From contig CM040093.1 of NCBI GenBank assembly GCA_022496805.1, forward strand, positions 12,862,213 through 12,926,212: 64,000 nt of DNA. Direction: 5' to 3'. Below are positions 1 to 10,233 of the stretch, in pieces. Numbering within the stretch: the stretch's first letter is position 1; the number at the start of each line of letters is the position of its first letter. This DNA is from Pohlia nutans (taxonomy: Eukaryota; Streptophyta; Bryopsida; Bryales; Mniaceae). Below the pieces are notes generated by a model. It had not been told where the DNA came from. It ran no database searches and worked only from the letters and a program-made list of their open reading frames with translations. A program made the position numbers and the translations under genes.

Positions 1-1
1 T

Positions 2-526
2 TTAGTATGTTGGGTAGCTTTTGCCATTTTTTTTTCTATTTTTTTTTTTTATGCACCTAATGTTTTGGGGCATCCCGACAACTACATACCCGCGAATCCT
101 ATGTCAACTCCGGCTCATATAGTGCCAGAATGGTATTTCTTACCAGTTTATGCGATTCTTCGAAGTATACCTAACAAATTAGAGGGTGTAGCTGCCATAG
201 GACTAGTTTTTGTGTCATTATTTGCTTTACCGTTTATTAACACATCGTATGTACGTAGTTCGAGTTTTCGACCAATTCACCAAAAATTATTTTGGTTGCT
301 TTTGGCAGATTGCTTAGTTTTAGGCTGGATTGGATGTCAACCTGTGGAAGCACCATATGTTACTATTGGACAAATTGCTTCAGTTGGTTTTTTCTTCTAT
401 TTTGCTATTACGCCCATTCTCGGCAAATTAGAAGCTAGATTAATCCAAAATTCTAATGTTTGCGAGGACTTAAGTCCTCGCAAGCTTTCCCACATTTTTA
501 AGAATTCAATTTATGTTGTGAAATGA
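2..526 (+). CDS. cob: Apocytochrome b, 3' part (5' end outside window)
   Basis: Apocytochrome b is the haem-bearing, membrane-embedded core of respiratory complex III. The window opens inside the gene. The frame is open from base 2 and reads through the [18 protein letters not shown] segment, which is the conserved ef-loop and quinol-oxidation region of cytochrome b. The last transmembrane helices follow, and the frame ends IYVVK with TGA at 524-526. About 174 codons are visible; the family has about 400, so roughly the first half is missing. The run of Phe codons near base 30 reflects a T-rich tract. No intron is seen in this part. The next recognisable gene downstream is nad9. Confidence 0.96.
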   Translation, partial: LVCWVAFAIFFSIFFFYAPNVLGHPDNYIPANPMSTPAHIVPEWYFLPVYAILRSIPNKLEGVAAIGLVFVSLFALPFINTSYVRSSSFRPIHQKLFWLLLADCLVLGWIGCQPVEAPYVTIGQIASVGFFFYFAITPILGKLEARLIQNSNVCEDLSPRKLSHIFKNSIYVVK

Positions 527-583
527 AAAGCCATCAATTTATTAACCGTCTTATTACCAAATCCCCGTATCCGGTTTTTATCT

Positions 584-850
584 ATGATTTCTGCATTAAT
601 TAGTGGTGTGTTTTTAATTGCGCCACTTTTCAAACCCATCATTGCACTTTGTGAAAATGGGTTCCTGAATGCAGCTTCGCCCTTGGATGCTCACGCCCTT
701 GCCGGGATTACTCTAGCAATTACAGCGGGTATTTCAGGAATCCAGCGTCGGTCAAGAATTCCGGATCAAACAAAGTTTCTGTCCAGAATTGTTGACCTAG
801 GAGACCCCCAACAAATAGGGGCCCATGAACGTTTTGTTTGGTTCAATTGA
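584..850 (+). CDS. Unrecognised small ORF after cob
   Basis: An 88-codon frame begins at an ATG and ends in TGA, 57 bases after the cob stop. The frame is actually open from the cob stop onward but has no earlier ATG. The predicted protein has a hydrophobic N-terminal half (two possible membrane segments around residues 1-25 and 38-50) and a basic, polar C-terminal half. I do not recognise the family. It lies in the same reading frame as cob, so it could be former cob 3' sequence, a lineage-specific ORF, or chance. There is no evidence of expression. Confidence 0.25.
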   Translation: MISALISGVFLIAPLFKPIIALCENGFLNAASPLDAHALAGITLAITAGISGIQRRSRIPDQTKFLSRIVDLGDPQQIGAHERFVWFN

Positions 851-1527
851 ATGATCACAGAAAGGCTTCTATTTGTATTTCGCTATTTGTTGTTGTCGTC
901 GCCATAATAGATTTCAATTCAATTGGATGCCGACAAAATAAAACAAATATTAAACAACAATAGAAATTGACTTCGTGTTGTTTGTCTTATTGACTTCTTT
1001 GTCTTATCAAAGAAGCAGCATATATTGCTGCTAATCGTGTTGTCTTATTGACTTCGTGTTGTCTTATTCTCATTCTCTATTATGTTCGCTGCGCACATAA
1101 TAGCCTTTTAGAGTTCAGTTCTTCTTTTTGGAAAGAAATTACAAAAAGAAATTACAATTACAATACATTACAACATGTATTTGGCTATTACAAATACATC
1201 TTACAGCTATTATAATAAGCTTCTTTCCTTTCTGTGGTCTTTTATTTCCGAAGTTTACTAAGTTTACAAGGCGCAAAGCGGAATTCGTATATTTTTATTT
1301 GCAAATAATAATTAACATTTTAACATTTGCACTAGAGACTAAATGCTACACAACGTATTCACTGTGCTGCGCACATAATAGATTACCAATTTTGCAGCTT
1401 CACCCACAGAAAGGAAACTGAATATTCAATTAATAATTTTCTCTAAGAAAAGAAAAGAACTAAAATATGCTTCGCTCTTTAACTCATGTTCTAATGTGTT
1501 TACTTCTTGGAAAAAAAGAGACGATTT
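851..1527 (+). other. Spacer cob-nad9
   Basis: AT-rich spacer without a recognisable gene. It contains short imperfect direct repeats built on tcttattgacttc at about 985-1070, and two copies of a gcgcacataatag motif near 1090 and 1370. No tRNA was found. Confidence 0.6.
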
Positions 1528-1759
1528 GTGGATAACCAATCGTTTTTCAAATCTCTGATAGCTACTTTACCAAAATGGATACATCAATTTCAAAAATCAA
1601 AACATGAAAATATATTATATACCAATCCTGATTACCTATTTCAATTATTATGGTTTTTGAAATATCATACCAATACACGTTTTCAGGTCTTAATTGATAT
1701 TGGTGGAGTTGATTATCCTTCTCGAAAACAAAGATTTGAAGTAGTTTATAATTTACTAA
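1528..1759 (+). CDS. nad9: NADH dehydrogenase subunit 9, exon 1
   Basis: Nad9 is the 30-kDa peripheral-arm subunit of complex I. Exon 1 encodes the N-terminal 77 residues, ending DYPSRKQRFEVVYNLL plus one base of a split codon. There is no ATG in frame: the frame opens after a TAA at 1492. By analogy with other plant nad9 proteins (M-D-N-Q...), the likely start is the GTG at 1528 (V-D-N-Q); a TTG at 1507 is an alternative. Exon 1 ends in ...TTACTAA and the intron begins GGGCGACC, a variant of the group II GTGCG start. The split codon A|GT joins to exon 2 as Ser. This is the only copy of exon 1 in the window. Confidence 0.9.
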
Positions 1760-3735
1760 GGGCGACCGCGAAGTCATCGAATAAAGTGCTCATTCGTACC
1801 AAACGAATGAGACGTTGTAGAAGTCTGCAACGAAACGGGCACGACTTATTTGACGGATATACCGCTAGGGACACCCAACGGAACGAACTTCCAATGGGGA
1901 ACATAGCCTGTCGTGAAAGGGGATCACAGGGAATAGCCAACCCATAATACCCAACCGTGTCTTTGAAACGCAGTTGAACGGGGAAAAAAATTTATTTCTT
2001 TTTTTTCATTCGTAAACGTGAGGTGTAGGTGGGATATTAGCCCGGGCGCATTAGGCAAGACTCGAATGAAGTATCATAGCGTCTTCTTCGTACGACGGAG
2101 CTTAGTGACGATCGTACCAGGACAACAAAGGAACCAAGATCCCCAAAAGTATTTTTTTTCTTTTTGCTCTCATGAAAATCGGAGTAAAGGGCGAAGCTTT
2201 AAAAGCACAGCACTTGAGGGTATCTAAAGCACCTGAAGCGCACTGCGCGAAGATGCCCAAAAGCATCCAATTACGAGCATTCGGTGGAACCGGTGAACCA
2301 TACATTTTTCTAAATAAAGATGCGTGGGACAGAGGGCTCGTAGTACCTACCTACCCAAAACAAACCCTGCAAAAGGAAAGCGCTGGCACTGTATGACGGA
2401 GGGGAAGGAGCCTAAATCGACGTACCCCCTCCTAGAGGGGGTACGTTGCATACTCGAGCAGCATGAAGGGACCGAGATTGAGCTTGGATAAGACTAAGCA
2501 GTTAAAAAAAATATAATTTTTTTTGCTGCTTCGACATATTCTAATCGTCTGCATGTTTTTTGAAAACATTGTCATAAAGAGCAGTTTCAGACAGAAAGCC
2601 TTTTTCAGCTTATAAAGGGTATCAATCTGTGGATTACCGCCCATAAAAAGCTTTTACCTAATTAAGGTTCGAAGAATGGTGCTTATAGGAAAACTACTAT
2701 ATGCGCCACTTTGATCAAAGTACCATGAACACTGGGGGACTAGGTAATCCACTTCGGATTACATTTTAAAGCAAAAAACGCTAAAAGCGTGCAGCAAATA
2801 ATTTCTTTTTTTTATGTAGCTTTCCTCGGCCACACTGCGATACATAGAGCTATAATTGAAACAGTAGGAAACCTCAGTATAAGCCATCCGCAAGCGTGCG
2901 TTTCACAGATGATTTTACTATTGGGGTAATTGGTCCACGAGCTCTGGCAGAAAAGATACTTGACTTGGTTACATAATTTATTGAAGTACGGCTTTAACTC
3001 AGGCTTAACCTGGATAGGACCCTAATAACCTGAACCAAAATTAATAAAATTTCTTTCCTTGGATATCTTACTAGTCACCTACAAGTTTTGACAACAATAC
3101 GGCGGCAATTGGATAATATATAGAATCCATCAATCTGGTGGGCTTAGCTTACTTGTCAATATGTAGAAAATGATAAACCGTCTGGCGGTTTTCTGATAAA
3201 TGAAGTAACCCGAAACCCTGTTTTGCTTACTTTCAGTATTTTTAAAGCCATTCAGTAGTGCGCGTTAACCTCCATTCTACTCTGCCCTGTCAATTAGTAG
3301 CATCTGGCAAACTCTAAAAACCAATGTATAACGCACCGCGCTTAAGCTACATACTACGTATTTCATTGGCCAAAACATATACGAATTATACACCGCGGCT
3401 AATAAAGGCAAAGCCCGCTCGAATTGCATAACTCATTCGCTTACAAAAATTACCACAATAAGCAATACGAGGGCGCAGCACCTCTGGAAGCCATATATGC
3501 TGCTAGTTTTTGCTATAATGCAAGGCTACGAGTGCTCCATGTACGTAAAAAATATATTATTTCGCCGGGAAAACCCACGCTTAGAGCCATATGATTACAA
3601 ACAAACAACCTTAGTTAAACTTGAGTTGGAGAGCCGTGTGATGGGTAACTATCTCGCACGGTTCGGGGAGCACTTTATTCTATTGAGAGAATGCATAGGA
3701 AAACTGCGGCTCTGTGATGGAATTCTTGACTCTAT
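1760..3735 (+). other. nad9 group II intron
   Basis: A 1976-nt group II intron. Its 5' end is GGGCGACC and its 3' end ..GACTCTAT. The domain V hairpin lies at 3631-3664 (gagccgtgtgatggg ... cgcacggttc). No intact maturase frame is present. A stretch around 2300-2350 and the whole 3' end are nearly identical to the intron in the nad7 pseudogene (about 18360-18415 and 18750-18800), so the two introns are paralogues. The left breakpoint of the 2.7-kb duplication (2349) falls inside this intron. Confidence 0.9.
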
Positions 3736-4091
3736 GTATTCAATATAACTCACGCATTCGTGTACAAACCAGTGTGGACGAAATAACTCCAATTTGTTCG
3801 GCAGTCAATATATTTCCGTCAGCGGGCTGGTGGGAGCGAGAAGTTTGGGATATGTTTGGTGTTTATTTTTCTGATCATCCCGATTTACGCCGTATATTAA
3901 CAGATTATGGTTTTGAGGGTCATCCATTACGAAAAGACTTTCCTTTAAGTGGATATGTGGAAGTACGTTATGATGATTCAGAGAAACGTGTGGTTTCTGA
4001 ACCTATTGAGATGACTCAAGAATTTCGCTATTTTGATTTTGCTAGTCCTTGGGAACAAAGTTCGCGTAGTGACAAATCGAGGAAAAAGTAA
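3736..4091 (+). CDS. nad9: NADH dehydrogenase subunit 9, exon 2
   Basis: Exon 2 starts with GT, completing the split Ser codon, and continues I-Q-Y-N-S-R-I-R-V. It holds the conserved complex I 30-kDa signature region ([15 protein letters not shown], then [22 protein letters not shown]) and ends in TAA at 4089-4091. With exon 1 it gives 195 residues, the normal plant length. The exon is cis-contiguous with exon 1 only here; an extra copy lies at 11713-12068. Confidence 0.95.
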
Positions 4092-4553
4092 AGAATTTTT
4101 GCTTACAGCCATCTTGATAATATTCAATTTCGTAGTAATTGCATGCTCGGCTCAGTTCTATGGCATGCTGAATAATCCGCCTTGCCTGTCTGAACCAAAC
4201 TCGGTCTTTTCGATCTAAAACAGCGGGAGTGTTGACCTTTTATGGAAACGCCGCGCTCGGGTGATGAGGATTCAAAAGAATAAAGTGGGCCTCCGCTACT
4301 TCATTAGCTTAACAGAAAAAAGAAAGATGAAAAGAAAAGAATAAAAAAAAATATATGGAAATGCCCCAAAAATTTTTATCTATGTTGCCTTTCATCTTCT
4401 TTTCCTTATGTTTTATTAGCTTGAAGGAGCTTGGCTAATGAATGCCTCCCCCCTTCCCGTCTTGATCTATCATTTAAGATGATAAATTGGACACAATCTA
4501 AAGGTTCAGATTGTGGAATTATTTAATTTATTGGTAGAAGGTTTTATTAATTT
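4092..4553 (+). other. Spacer nad9-atp1 (copy A)
   Basis: Intergenic region of 462 nt, duplicated at 12069-12530. It contains purine-rich runs around 4315-4350 and presumably the atp1 leader. I see no gene or clear promoter motif in it. Confidence 0.6.
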
Positions 4554-5049
4554 ATGAACAAATTAACTGGAAATAAGTTGGCTGGAGCAGAACTATCTAC
4601 ATTATTAGAACAAAGAATTACCAATTACTACACCAAATTGCAAGTGGATGAGATCGGTCGAGTGGTATCAGTTGGAGATGGAATTGCACGTGTTTATGGA
4701 TTAAACAAGATTCAAGCTGGAGAAATGGTTGAATTTGCCAGCAGTGTGAAAGGAATGGCTTTGAATCTAGAAAATGAGAATGTAGGAATTGTTATATTTG
4801 GTAGTGATACTGCCATTAAAGAAGGAGACATTGTCAAGCGCACTGGATCTATTGTGGATGTTCCTGTAGGAAAGGCCTTGTTAGGTCGTGTGGTTGATGC
4901 CTTAGGAGTACCTATTGATGGAAAAGGTGCTTTAAGCGCTGCAGAACGAAAGCGTGTAGAAGTTAAAGCTCCCGGGATTATTGCACGTAAATCTGTGCAC
5001 GAACCCATGCAAACAGGATTAAAAGCAGTAGATAGCCTGGTTCCTATAG
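4554..5049 (+). pseudogene. atp1: Truncated 5' fragment of atp1
   Basis: The first 165 codons of ATP synthase subunit alpha ([20 protein letters not shown]...) are identical to the full-length copy at 12531. After Val-Pro-Ile the frame runs into the retrotransposon LTR, adds 18 unrelated residues and stops at 5103-5105. The nucleotide-binding P-loop (GDRQTGKT) and everything after it are missing, so this fragment cannot make a working alpha subunit. It is a by-product of the tandem duplication rather than a disrupted sole copy. Confidence 0.95.
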
Positions 5050-5127
5050 TATTGAAGGTAGAGAAGATTGCACAAGGCACACACACAAACACAAGGAATG
5101 CGTAGAAAGAGATAATCTTTACTCAAA
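5050..5127 (-). repeat. 3' LTR of the copia element (78 bp)
   Basis: Identical to 10248-10325. Read on the - strand it begins TTTGAGTAAAG and ends CTACCTTCAATA. A TG...CA core (5125-5053) sits 2 and 3 nt inside these ends. The outer end touches atp1 base 5049 directly. At 78 bp this is very short for an LTR of a coding-competent element. Confidence 0.9.
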
Positions 5128-5140
5128 GGCCTTCCACCTT
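5128..5140 (-). promoter_or_regulatory. Polypurine tract of the copia element
   Basis: On the - strand the sequence AAGGTGGAAGGCC lies immediately upstream of the 3' LTR, where a plus-strand primer is expected. It is purine-rich apart from a T and the final CC, so its exact limits are uncertain. Its position fixes the U3 start at 5127. Confidence 0.6.
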
Positions 5141-5282
5141 AAGTAGTGTACACTAGGAGGTCACCATGGACAAACCATATGGGATAACTCATCACAAGGA
5201 CACTCTAGAGATCAGCCCATGCCTAACCCCTCCTCCCACACACCATTATTTAGCACCCGTACGTCTTTGGCTTCTAGCAATA

Positions 5283-8200
5283 CTACGTTGCATCAATTAC
5301 CTCAATACTCCCACTTTGCGTAGAGCCAAAGCCTCTAAGTCCAAATGCTATTACTAATCGTTGGTGTCGGTCTCTACAAAGACCCTTTGTGAGCACATCC
5401 GCCACCATGTGCTCCGTTGGGCAATACTCCAAATGTATAACTCCCAATTCCAACTTCTCCCGAATGAAGTGGTATTGCACATCAATGTGCTTCGTGCGTG
5501 AATGATGTGTAGGGTTTTTTGCAAGTGAAATGCACCCTTGGTTGTCACACATAATCGTTGTAGCCTCACCTTGTGTGCAACCCACATCCACCATTAGTTG
5601 CCTCAACCAAATGGCCTCCTTCGTGGCATGGCTCGTAGCCATGTACTCGGCCTCCACCGTTGATGTCGCCGTGGTTTGTTGCCGCTTGCTATTCCACGAC
5701 ACCGCTCCCGATCCGACCTTGAACATGTAGCCCGTTGTCGATCTTCGATCGCTCGTGTCTCCCGCGTAGTCCGCGTCACAATAGCCGCTCAACACAATGT
5801 CTTTGCCTCCAAGACACAACTTCACATCGCTTGTGCCCCTCAAATAACGCATGATCCTCTTGACCGTCATCCAATGCATCGAGCCCGGTCTCGCCATGTG
5901 TTGACTCACCACGCTAATTGGATACGCAAGGTCGGGCCGTGTCGCAATCATCGCATACATCAATGACCCCACCGCTTGCTTGTATGGCACCTCCGCCATC
6001 GATTTAGCCTCCATCGCATACTCCTCCTCCGAAAGCTTGACGAGCTTGGAGTTTGCATCCAATGGTGTTGCCACGGGCTTACAATCCTCCATCCCGAATC
6101 TCTTGAGCACGTCCATCACATACTTGCCTTGACTCATGGTGATAGTGCGTGTAGCCCTGTCTCGCACAAACTCAACACCAAGACAAAAGTGCAATTCTCC
6201 AAGATCACTCATCTCGTACTCTCTCTCAAGCATGCCTTTTAATGCATCCATTAAACTCATGAGGCTTGCAAGAATGATCAAATCATCAACATATATGATC
6301 ACAATCACCACATGTTGCCCCTCTTGCATGAAGTAGAGACTATGATCCGCAATGCTCCTAGTAAACCCGTGTGCAACCAAGAACGTGTCAATCTTTTGGT
6401 ACCACGCTCTTGGAGATTGTTTCAACCCATACAATGATTTTTGCAACTTACAAACAAGGTGCTCATTACCTTGTTGCACAAACCCCTCAGGTTGCACCAT
6501 GTAGATGTCCTCCTCCAAATCGCCATTCAAAAATGCGGTCTTCACATCCATTTGATGCATCTCCAAGTCCAAGGCCGCTCCAATGGCAAGAATGCATCGA
6601 ATGGTGGTGAACTTGGCCACGGGAGCAAATGTCTCGTGAAAGTCCACCCCATGCACTTGCGCGAACCCCTTGGCTACTAATCTTGCCTTGTGACGCACAA
6701 CAATACCCGAAACATCCCTCTTTGTCCGAAACACCCATTTGCAACCAATGGGGTTGCGATCCTTTGGAATGGGAGTTAATTGCCACGTACCGTTAGCAAT
6801 TAGAGAGTCGTACTCCTCTTGCATGGCGCGCTCCCACTTGACCGCATCCTCACCTTGCATGGCTTCTCGAATGGTCAATGGACCATCCGATAATGCCACA
6901 TTCGCATGCTCGTCCTCCACTTGAGGGAAGATGTGGTTCTTCCACCATTCTCCAGGTGGCTTGCGCGATCTCTCGGGGTACCGCCGCTCGCTTGAAGAAA
7001 CTTGCTCCTCTTGCGTGCCCTTTGCGCCATTCTTGGCCTTTGAGCTCGATGGCGCTTCAACAATCTCCGTGTCGCCAGCTTCGTCATCACCGTCATCATC
7101 ACCTACATCAACAACACTAGGAGACTTGGAGGGTGTGTCCACCAAAACGTCTCCACTACTCCCACTTGGACCAACCTCCAAAGGAGCCTCCATCGTAGAC
7201 TCCTCACAAAATGTCACATCACGTGACCGAATGATCTTCCTCGTGTCCACCGACATGAGTCTATACGCCTTGGTACCTTCACAATACCCAAGAAACACAC
7301 ATTTCAAGGCCTTAGCCTCGAGTTTCGTCCTCCGTTCGTCAGGAACCTTCGCATATGCAATGCATCCGAAGATGCGCATGTGTGCAACACATGGTTGCCT
7401 CCCACTCCACGCTTGCTCCGGCGTCATGCCTTCAACCGCGCTTGTTGGACACCGATTGCGTGTGTATACCGCATTCACCACCGCTTCCGCCCAAAGGTCC
7501 AACTTCAAGTTTTGAGCGTGCAACATGCTCCTCGCCATCTCTACAATGGTGCGATTTGCGCGCTCCGCAACTCCATTTTGTTGAGGCGTGTACGGGGCCG
7601 AAGTTTGGTGTGCGATGCCTTCATTCTTCAAAAGCTCGTCAAATTTCTTGGACATGTACTCGCCGCCATTGTCCGACCGAAACACCTTGATCTTCAACTC
7701 GGATTGGTTCTCCACCAATGTCTTGAACTCCTTGAACTTCTCAAAGCACTCACTCTTGGCTTTGATAGGGTAGAGCCATATCTTCCTTGAAAAATCATCG
7801 ATGAAGGTCACAAAGTACTTGCAACCTCCCATCGATGTGGTCTTCATGGGGCCACACACATCCGAATGCACGATCTCCAAAACTTTTGTAGCCCGTGTCG
7901 CCCCTTCACCCGCAAATGGCAACCGTTGTTGCTTGCCTTCAATGCAACCTTCACACGTGAATGTAGAAGCATCCACTTTCAATTGATGAAGGTCCATACC
8001 GCTTACCATGCCGCGTAGTGTCTTCACACTCTTGATGTTCAAATGGCCAAGTCGACGATGCCACAACGCCAACTTGTCGTCCTTCAAGTTTGAATGCGCC
8101 AACGCCGCCGATTCCTTCGAATGCACCTTGGAGAACTTGATGTGGTACAAGCCCTCGTGTTCTTCAATGATGGCCACCTCATCTCGACTCGGTGACAACA

Positions 8201-9428
8201 CATAACACCCCTTATCACTAAACTCAACCCTCAAGTGCTTTGCCACTAATTGCCTCACCGATAGTAAATTTGCCGTTAATTTGGGAACGTGGAGGACATC
8301 TTGGATAGTGATTATCTTCACACGACCCCTCACCTCGGTGTCTACAACAATTTGGCCCTTGCCAACGGCCTCAAGCACCGTATCATCTCCCAAAATCACT
8401 CTCCTTGGATTAATGAGAGCATACGAATGAAAACAAGTTTTATGTGGTGACATGTGGCTTGTAGCCCCCGAATCAACAATCCAATCACTCGTACTACCAT
8501 TGCACGATACATTGCTTGCCATGTTTGCATACTCATCACCAACCTCAATCCAATCACTCATGCTTGCATCACCCTCGATACCATCACTCATGCTTGCATC
8601 ACCCTCGATGCCATCGCTCATGCTTGCCTCATATCTAGCCGTAAATGCGTACTCATCATCGTCACGAGTTTTAGTGTTGTTTGCACTCTCCCCTTTCTCA
8701 TCCCTCTTGCGTTTGAAGCAAAATTTGGCAATGTGGCCCTTCTTACCACAATAGAAGCACACCTTGTCGCTTGAGCTCCCACCGCCTCCATTCTTGAATT
8801 GCTTCGCCACGAGTGCCGCTCCATCTTCTCGAGACTCGTTCTCCTTTCGCCGCGAAAGCTCGTGCAACAACCGTGAGGTCACATAGTCCAATGTGAGCTC
8901 CGTAATGGGTCTTGACTCCATTGCCACGATGAGGTACTCGTATGATGATGGAAGGCTCTCCAAAAGTGTCATCACGATGTCACCATCCGTAACCGACACG
9001 TCGCAACCGTTGAGTTGATCCGCGAGAGCTTTGACCTTGTTGATGTGCGCCAACATGTCATCTTCTTCGCCCATCTTGATGGTGAAGAACTTGCGCCTCA
9101 AAAACAAAATGTTGGCCAATGTTTTCGCTTCGTGAATGTTGCAAAGCTTGGACCATGCTTCCGCGGGTGTCTTGCACGAACGAATGTGCGCAAGTTGCGA
9201 ATCCGCGAGGTTGAGTGCCAAAATGGCAAATGCCTTCTTCTCCCTCCTCGTGTACGCTTGCATGATCCTAGGATCCGTAGAAGAGAAAGGAGGTTCCTCA
9301 CTACCCTCGACAATCTCCCACAACTCCTTCTCGGCCATCACCATCTCCATTTTGAATTTCCACAAGTGGAAATTCACCCCATCGAACTTGTCCACGACCT
9401 TGGGACCCTCACCCTCAAAAGATGCCAT
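5283..9428 (-). CDS. Copia gag-pol polyprotein
   Basis: A single uninterrupted frame of 1381 codons from the ATG of MASFEGEGPK to TAG at 5285-5283. Numbering from a GTG three codons earlier, the domains are as follows. Gag (UBN2 type) is at about 15-200. A CCHC zinc knuckle C-x2-C-x4-H-x4-C is at 227-240. The aspartic protease D-S-G-A is at 323-326. The GAG-pre-integrase HHCC region is at about 460-500. The integrase catalytic triad is D527, D590 and E626 with D-x35-E spacing. The reverse transcriptase has YVDD at 1050-1053. The RNase H acidic residues lie near D1222, E1263 and D1299. All catalytic residues are present, so the element looks coding-competent. A run of three near-identical 10-residue units (A-S-M-S-D-G-I-E-G-D type) lies at 271-300. 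Codon use is unlike the neighbouring mitochondrial genes. Confidence 0.97.
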   Translation of the reverse strand: MASFEGEGPKVVDKFDGVNFHLWKFKMEMVMAEKELWEIVEGSEEPPFSSTDPRIMQAYTRREKKAFAILALNLADSQLAHIRSCKTPAEAWSKLCNIHEAKTLANILFLRRKFFTIKMGEEDDMLAHINKVKALADQLNGCDVSVTDGDIVMTLLESLPSSYEYLIVAMESRPITELTLDYVTSRLLHELSRRKENESREDGAALVAKQFKNGGGGSSSDKVCFYCGKKGHIAKFCFKRKRDEKGESANNTKTRDDDEYAFTARYEASMSDGIEGDASMSDGIEGDASMSDWIEVGDEYANMASNVSCNGSTSDWIVDSGATSHMSPHKTCFHSYALINPRRVILGDDTVLEAVGKGQIVVDTEVRGRVKIITIQDVLHVPKLTANLLSVRQLVAKHLRVEFSDKGCYVLSPSRDEVAIIEEHEGLYHIKFSKVHSKESAALAHSNLKDDKLALWHRRLGHLNIKSVKTLRGMVSGMDLHQLKVDASTFTCEGCIEGKQQRLPFAGEGATRATKVLEIVHSDVCGPMKTTSMGGCKYFVTFIDDFSRKIWLYPIKAKSECFEKFKEFKTLVENQSELKIKVFRSDNGGEYMSKKFDELLKNEGIAHQTSAPYTPQQNGVAERANRTIVEMARSMLHAQNLKLDLWAEAVVNAVYTRNRCPTSAVEGMTPEQAWSGRQPCVAHMRIFGCIAYAKVPDERRTKLEAKALKCVFLGYCEGTKAYRLMSVDTRKIIRSRDVTFCEESTMEAPLEVGPSGSSGDVLVDTPSKSPSVVDVGDDDGDDEAGDTEIVEAPSSSKAKNGAKGTQEEQVSSSERRYPERSRKPPGEWWKNHIFPQVEDEHANVALSDGPLTIREAMQGEDAVKWERAMQEEYDSLIANGTWQLTPIPKDRNPIGCKWVFRTKRDVSGIVVRHKARLVAKGFAQVHGVDFHETFAPVAKFTTIRCILAIGAALDLEMHQMDVKTAFLNGDLEEDIYMVQPEGFVQQGNEHLVCKLQKSLYGLKQSPRAWYQKIDTFLVAHGFTRSIADHSLYFMQEGQHVVIVIIYVDDLIILASLMSLMDALKGMLEREYEMSDLGELHFCLGVEFVRDRATRTITMSQGKYVMDVLKRFGMEDCKPVATPLDANSKLVKLSEEEYAMEAKSMAEVPYKQAVGSLMYAMIATRPDLAYPISVVSQHMARPGSMHWMTVKRIMRYLRGTSDVKLCLGGKDIVLSGYCDADYAGDTSDRRSTTGYMFKVGSGAVSWNSKRQQTTATSTVEAEYMATSHATKEAIWLRQLMVDVGCTQGEATTIMCDNQGCISLAKNPTHHSRTKHIDVQYHFIREKLELGVIHLEYCPTEHMVADVLTKGLCRDRHQRLVIAFGLRGFGSTQSGSIEVIDAT

Positions 9429-10233
9429 GATCCTCACTTACGTATGCCTCCCCACACAAATGAAACCTCAAACTCAAACACACAACTTTGTTTTTGTGAT
9501 TTTTTGCTTTGATATTGCACCTTTGTGCACCCAATGGGTTTAAAACAACCCCAAACACTAGATCAGCACTTTTGTGCTCCACACACGCCTCCCAACACTC
9601 AAATGTGAGAACCCTCACCCAAAAATGCAAAGAGGCTCACCAAAACCCCTCAAATCACTCAATGGAGCTCAAAACAACTCCAAATGCTTCAATACGACGC
9701 CTTAGTGTCCCCAAACACTCAATGCACGTCAATGACACCTTTGTGTCCTTCAAGAGCACTCACTCAATGCACATGAACTCACACAAGTCCCTCAAAACCC
9801 CAATCGCATTGAAATTGCTCAAAACCGCACCTTTGTGCACAAACTAGCTCCAAATGAAAATTTGAGCACCCCAAGAGCATGAAACACATGCAACACCTCA
9901 AAGCAAGTGCCTAATCACTAGGATCAGATGGTAGACCCTCCACGAGAGTCTTCACACCTCACAAATCACTTGCATTTACTCAAATGCTCACAATTGAACC
10001 AAACGAAGTTCCACTCGCAACGAAGAGATAGAAGAAAGAAAAGAAGGAGATCAAGGGAAGAAATTGACCAAAGAGAGTGCTCCAACATGTAACTTCAGCC
10101 CATGCACACCTCCAAGAAACACCAACGCTTCAACAAGCTCCAAAACCTCCAACAATGCTCCAAAACCGCCCGTTGCGCACCGACCTCAAAATACTTGCAC
10201 AAATGCAATCTAATACTCATGAAACACACATGA
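9429..10233 (-). other. Long 5' leader of the copia element
   Basis: About 800 nt between the primer-binding site and gag, with no long frame. It contains loosely repeated units rich in ctcaaaac and ccaaatg. Five small hairpins with a 4-5 bp stem and a 4-nt loop lie at 9516-9529, 9565-9578, 9696-9709, 9734-9747 and 9827-9838. Their stems differ by compensating changes. Confidence 0.7.

Larger units (their letters stand above)
2349..5049 (+). repeat. 2701-bp direct repeat, copy A
   Basis: This segment recurs at 10326-13026 with a constant offset of 7977. It holds the 3' part of the nad9 intron, nad9 exon 2, the nad9-atp1 spacer and the first 165 codons of atp1. I saw only two differences between the copies: T2851 versus C10828, and C3704 versus T11681, both in the intron. 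Its right end abuts the retrotransposon at 5050 with no filler. Confidence 0.97.

Noticed and set aside
4554..5105. The 183-codon atp1-LTR fusion as a functional protein
   Set aside because: It lacks the P-loop and two-thirds of the alpha subunit, and its last 18 codons are LTR sequence.
5530..9512. Numerous + strand frames of 60-194 codons across the retrotransposon
   Set aside because: They are antisense or out-of-frame shadows of the gag-pol frame with no family resemblance.
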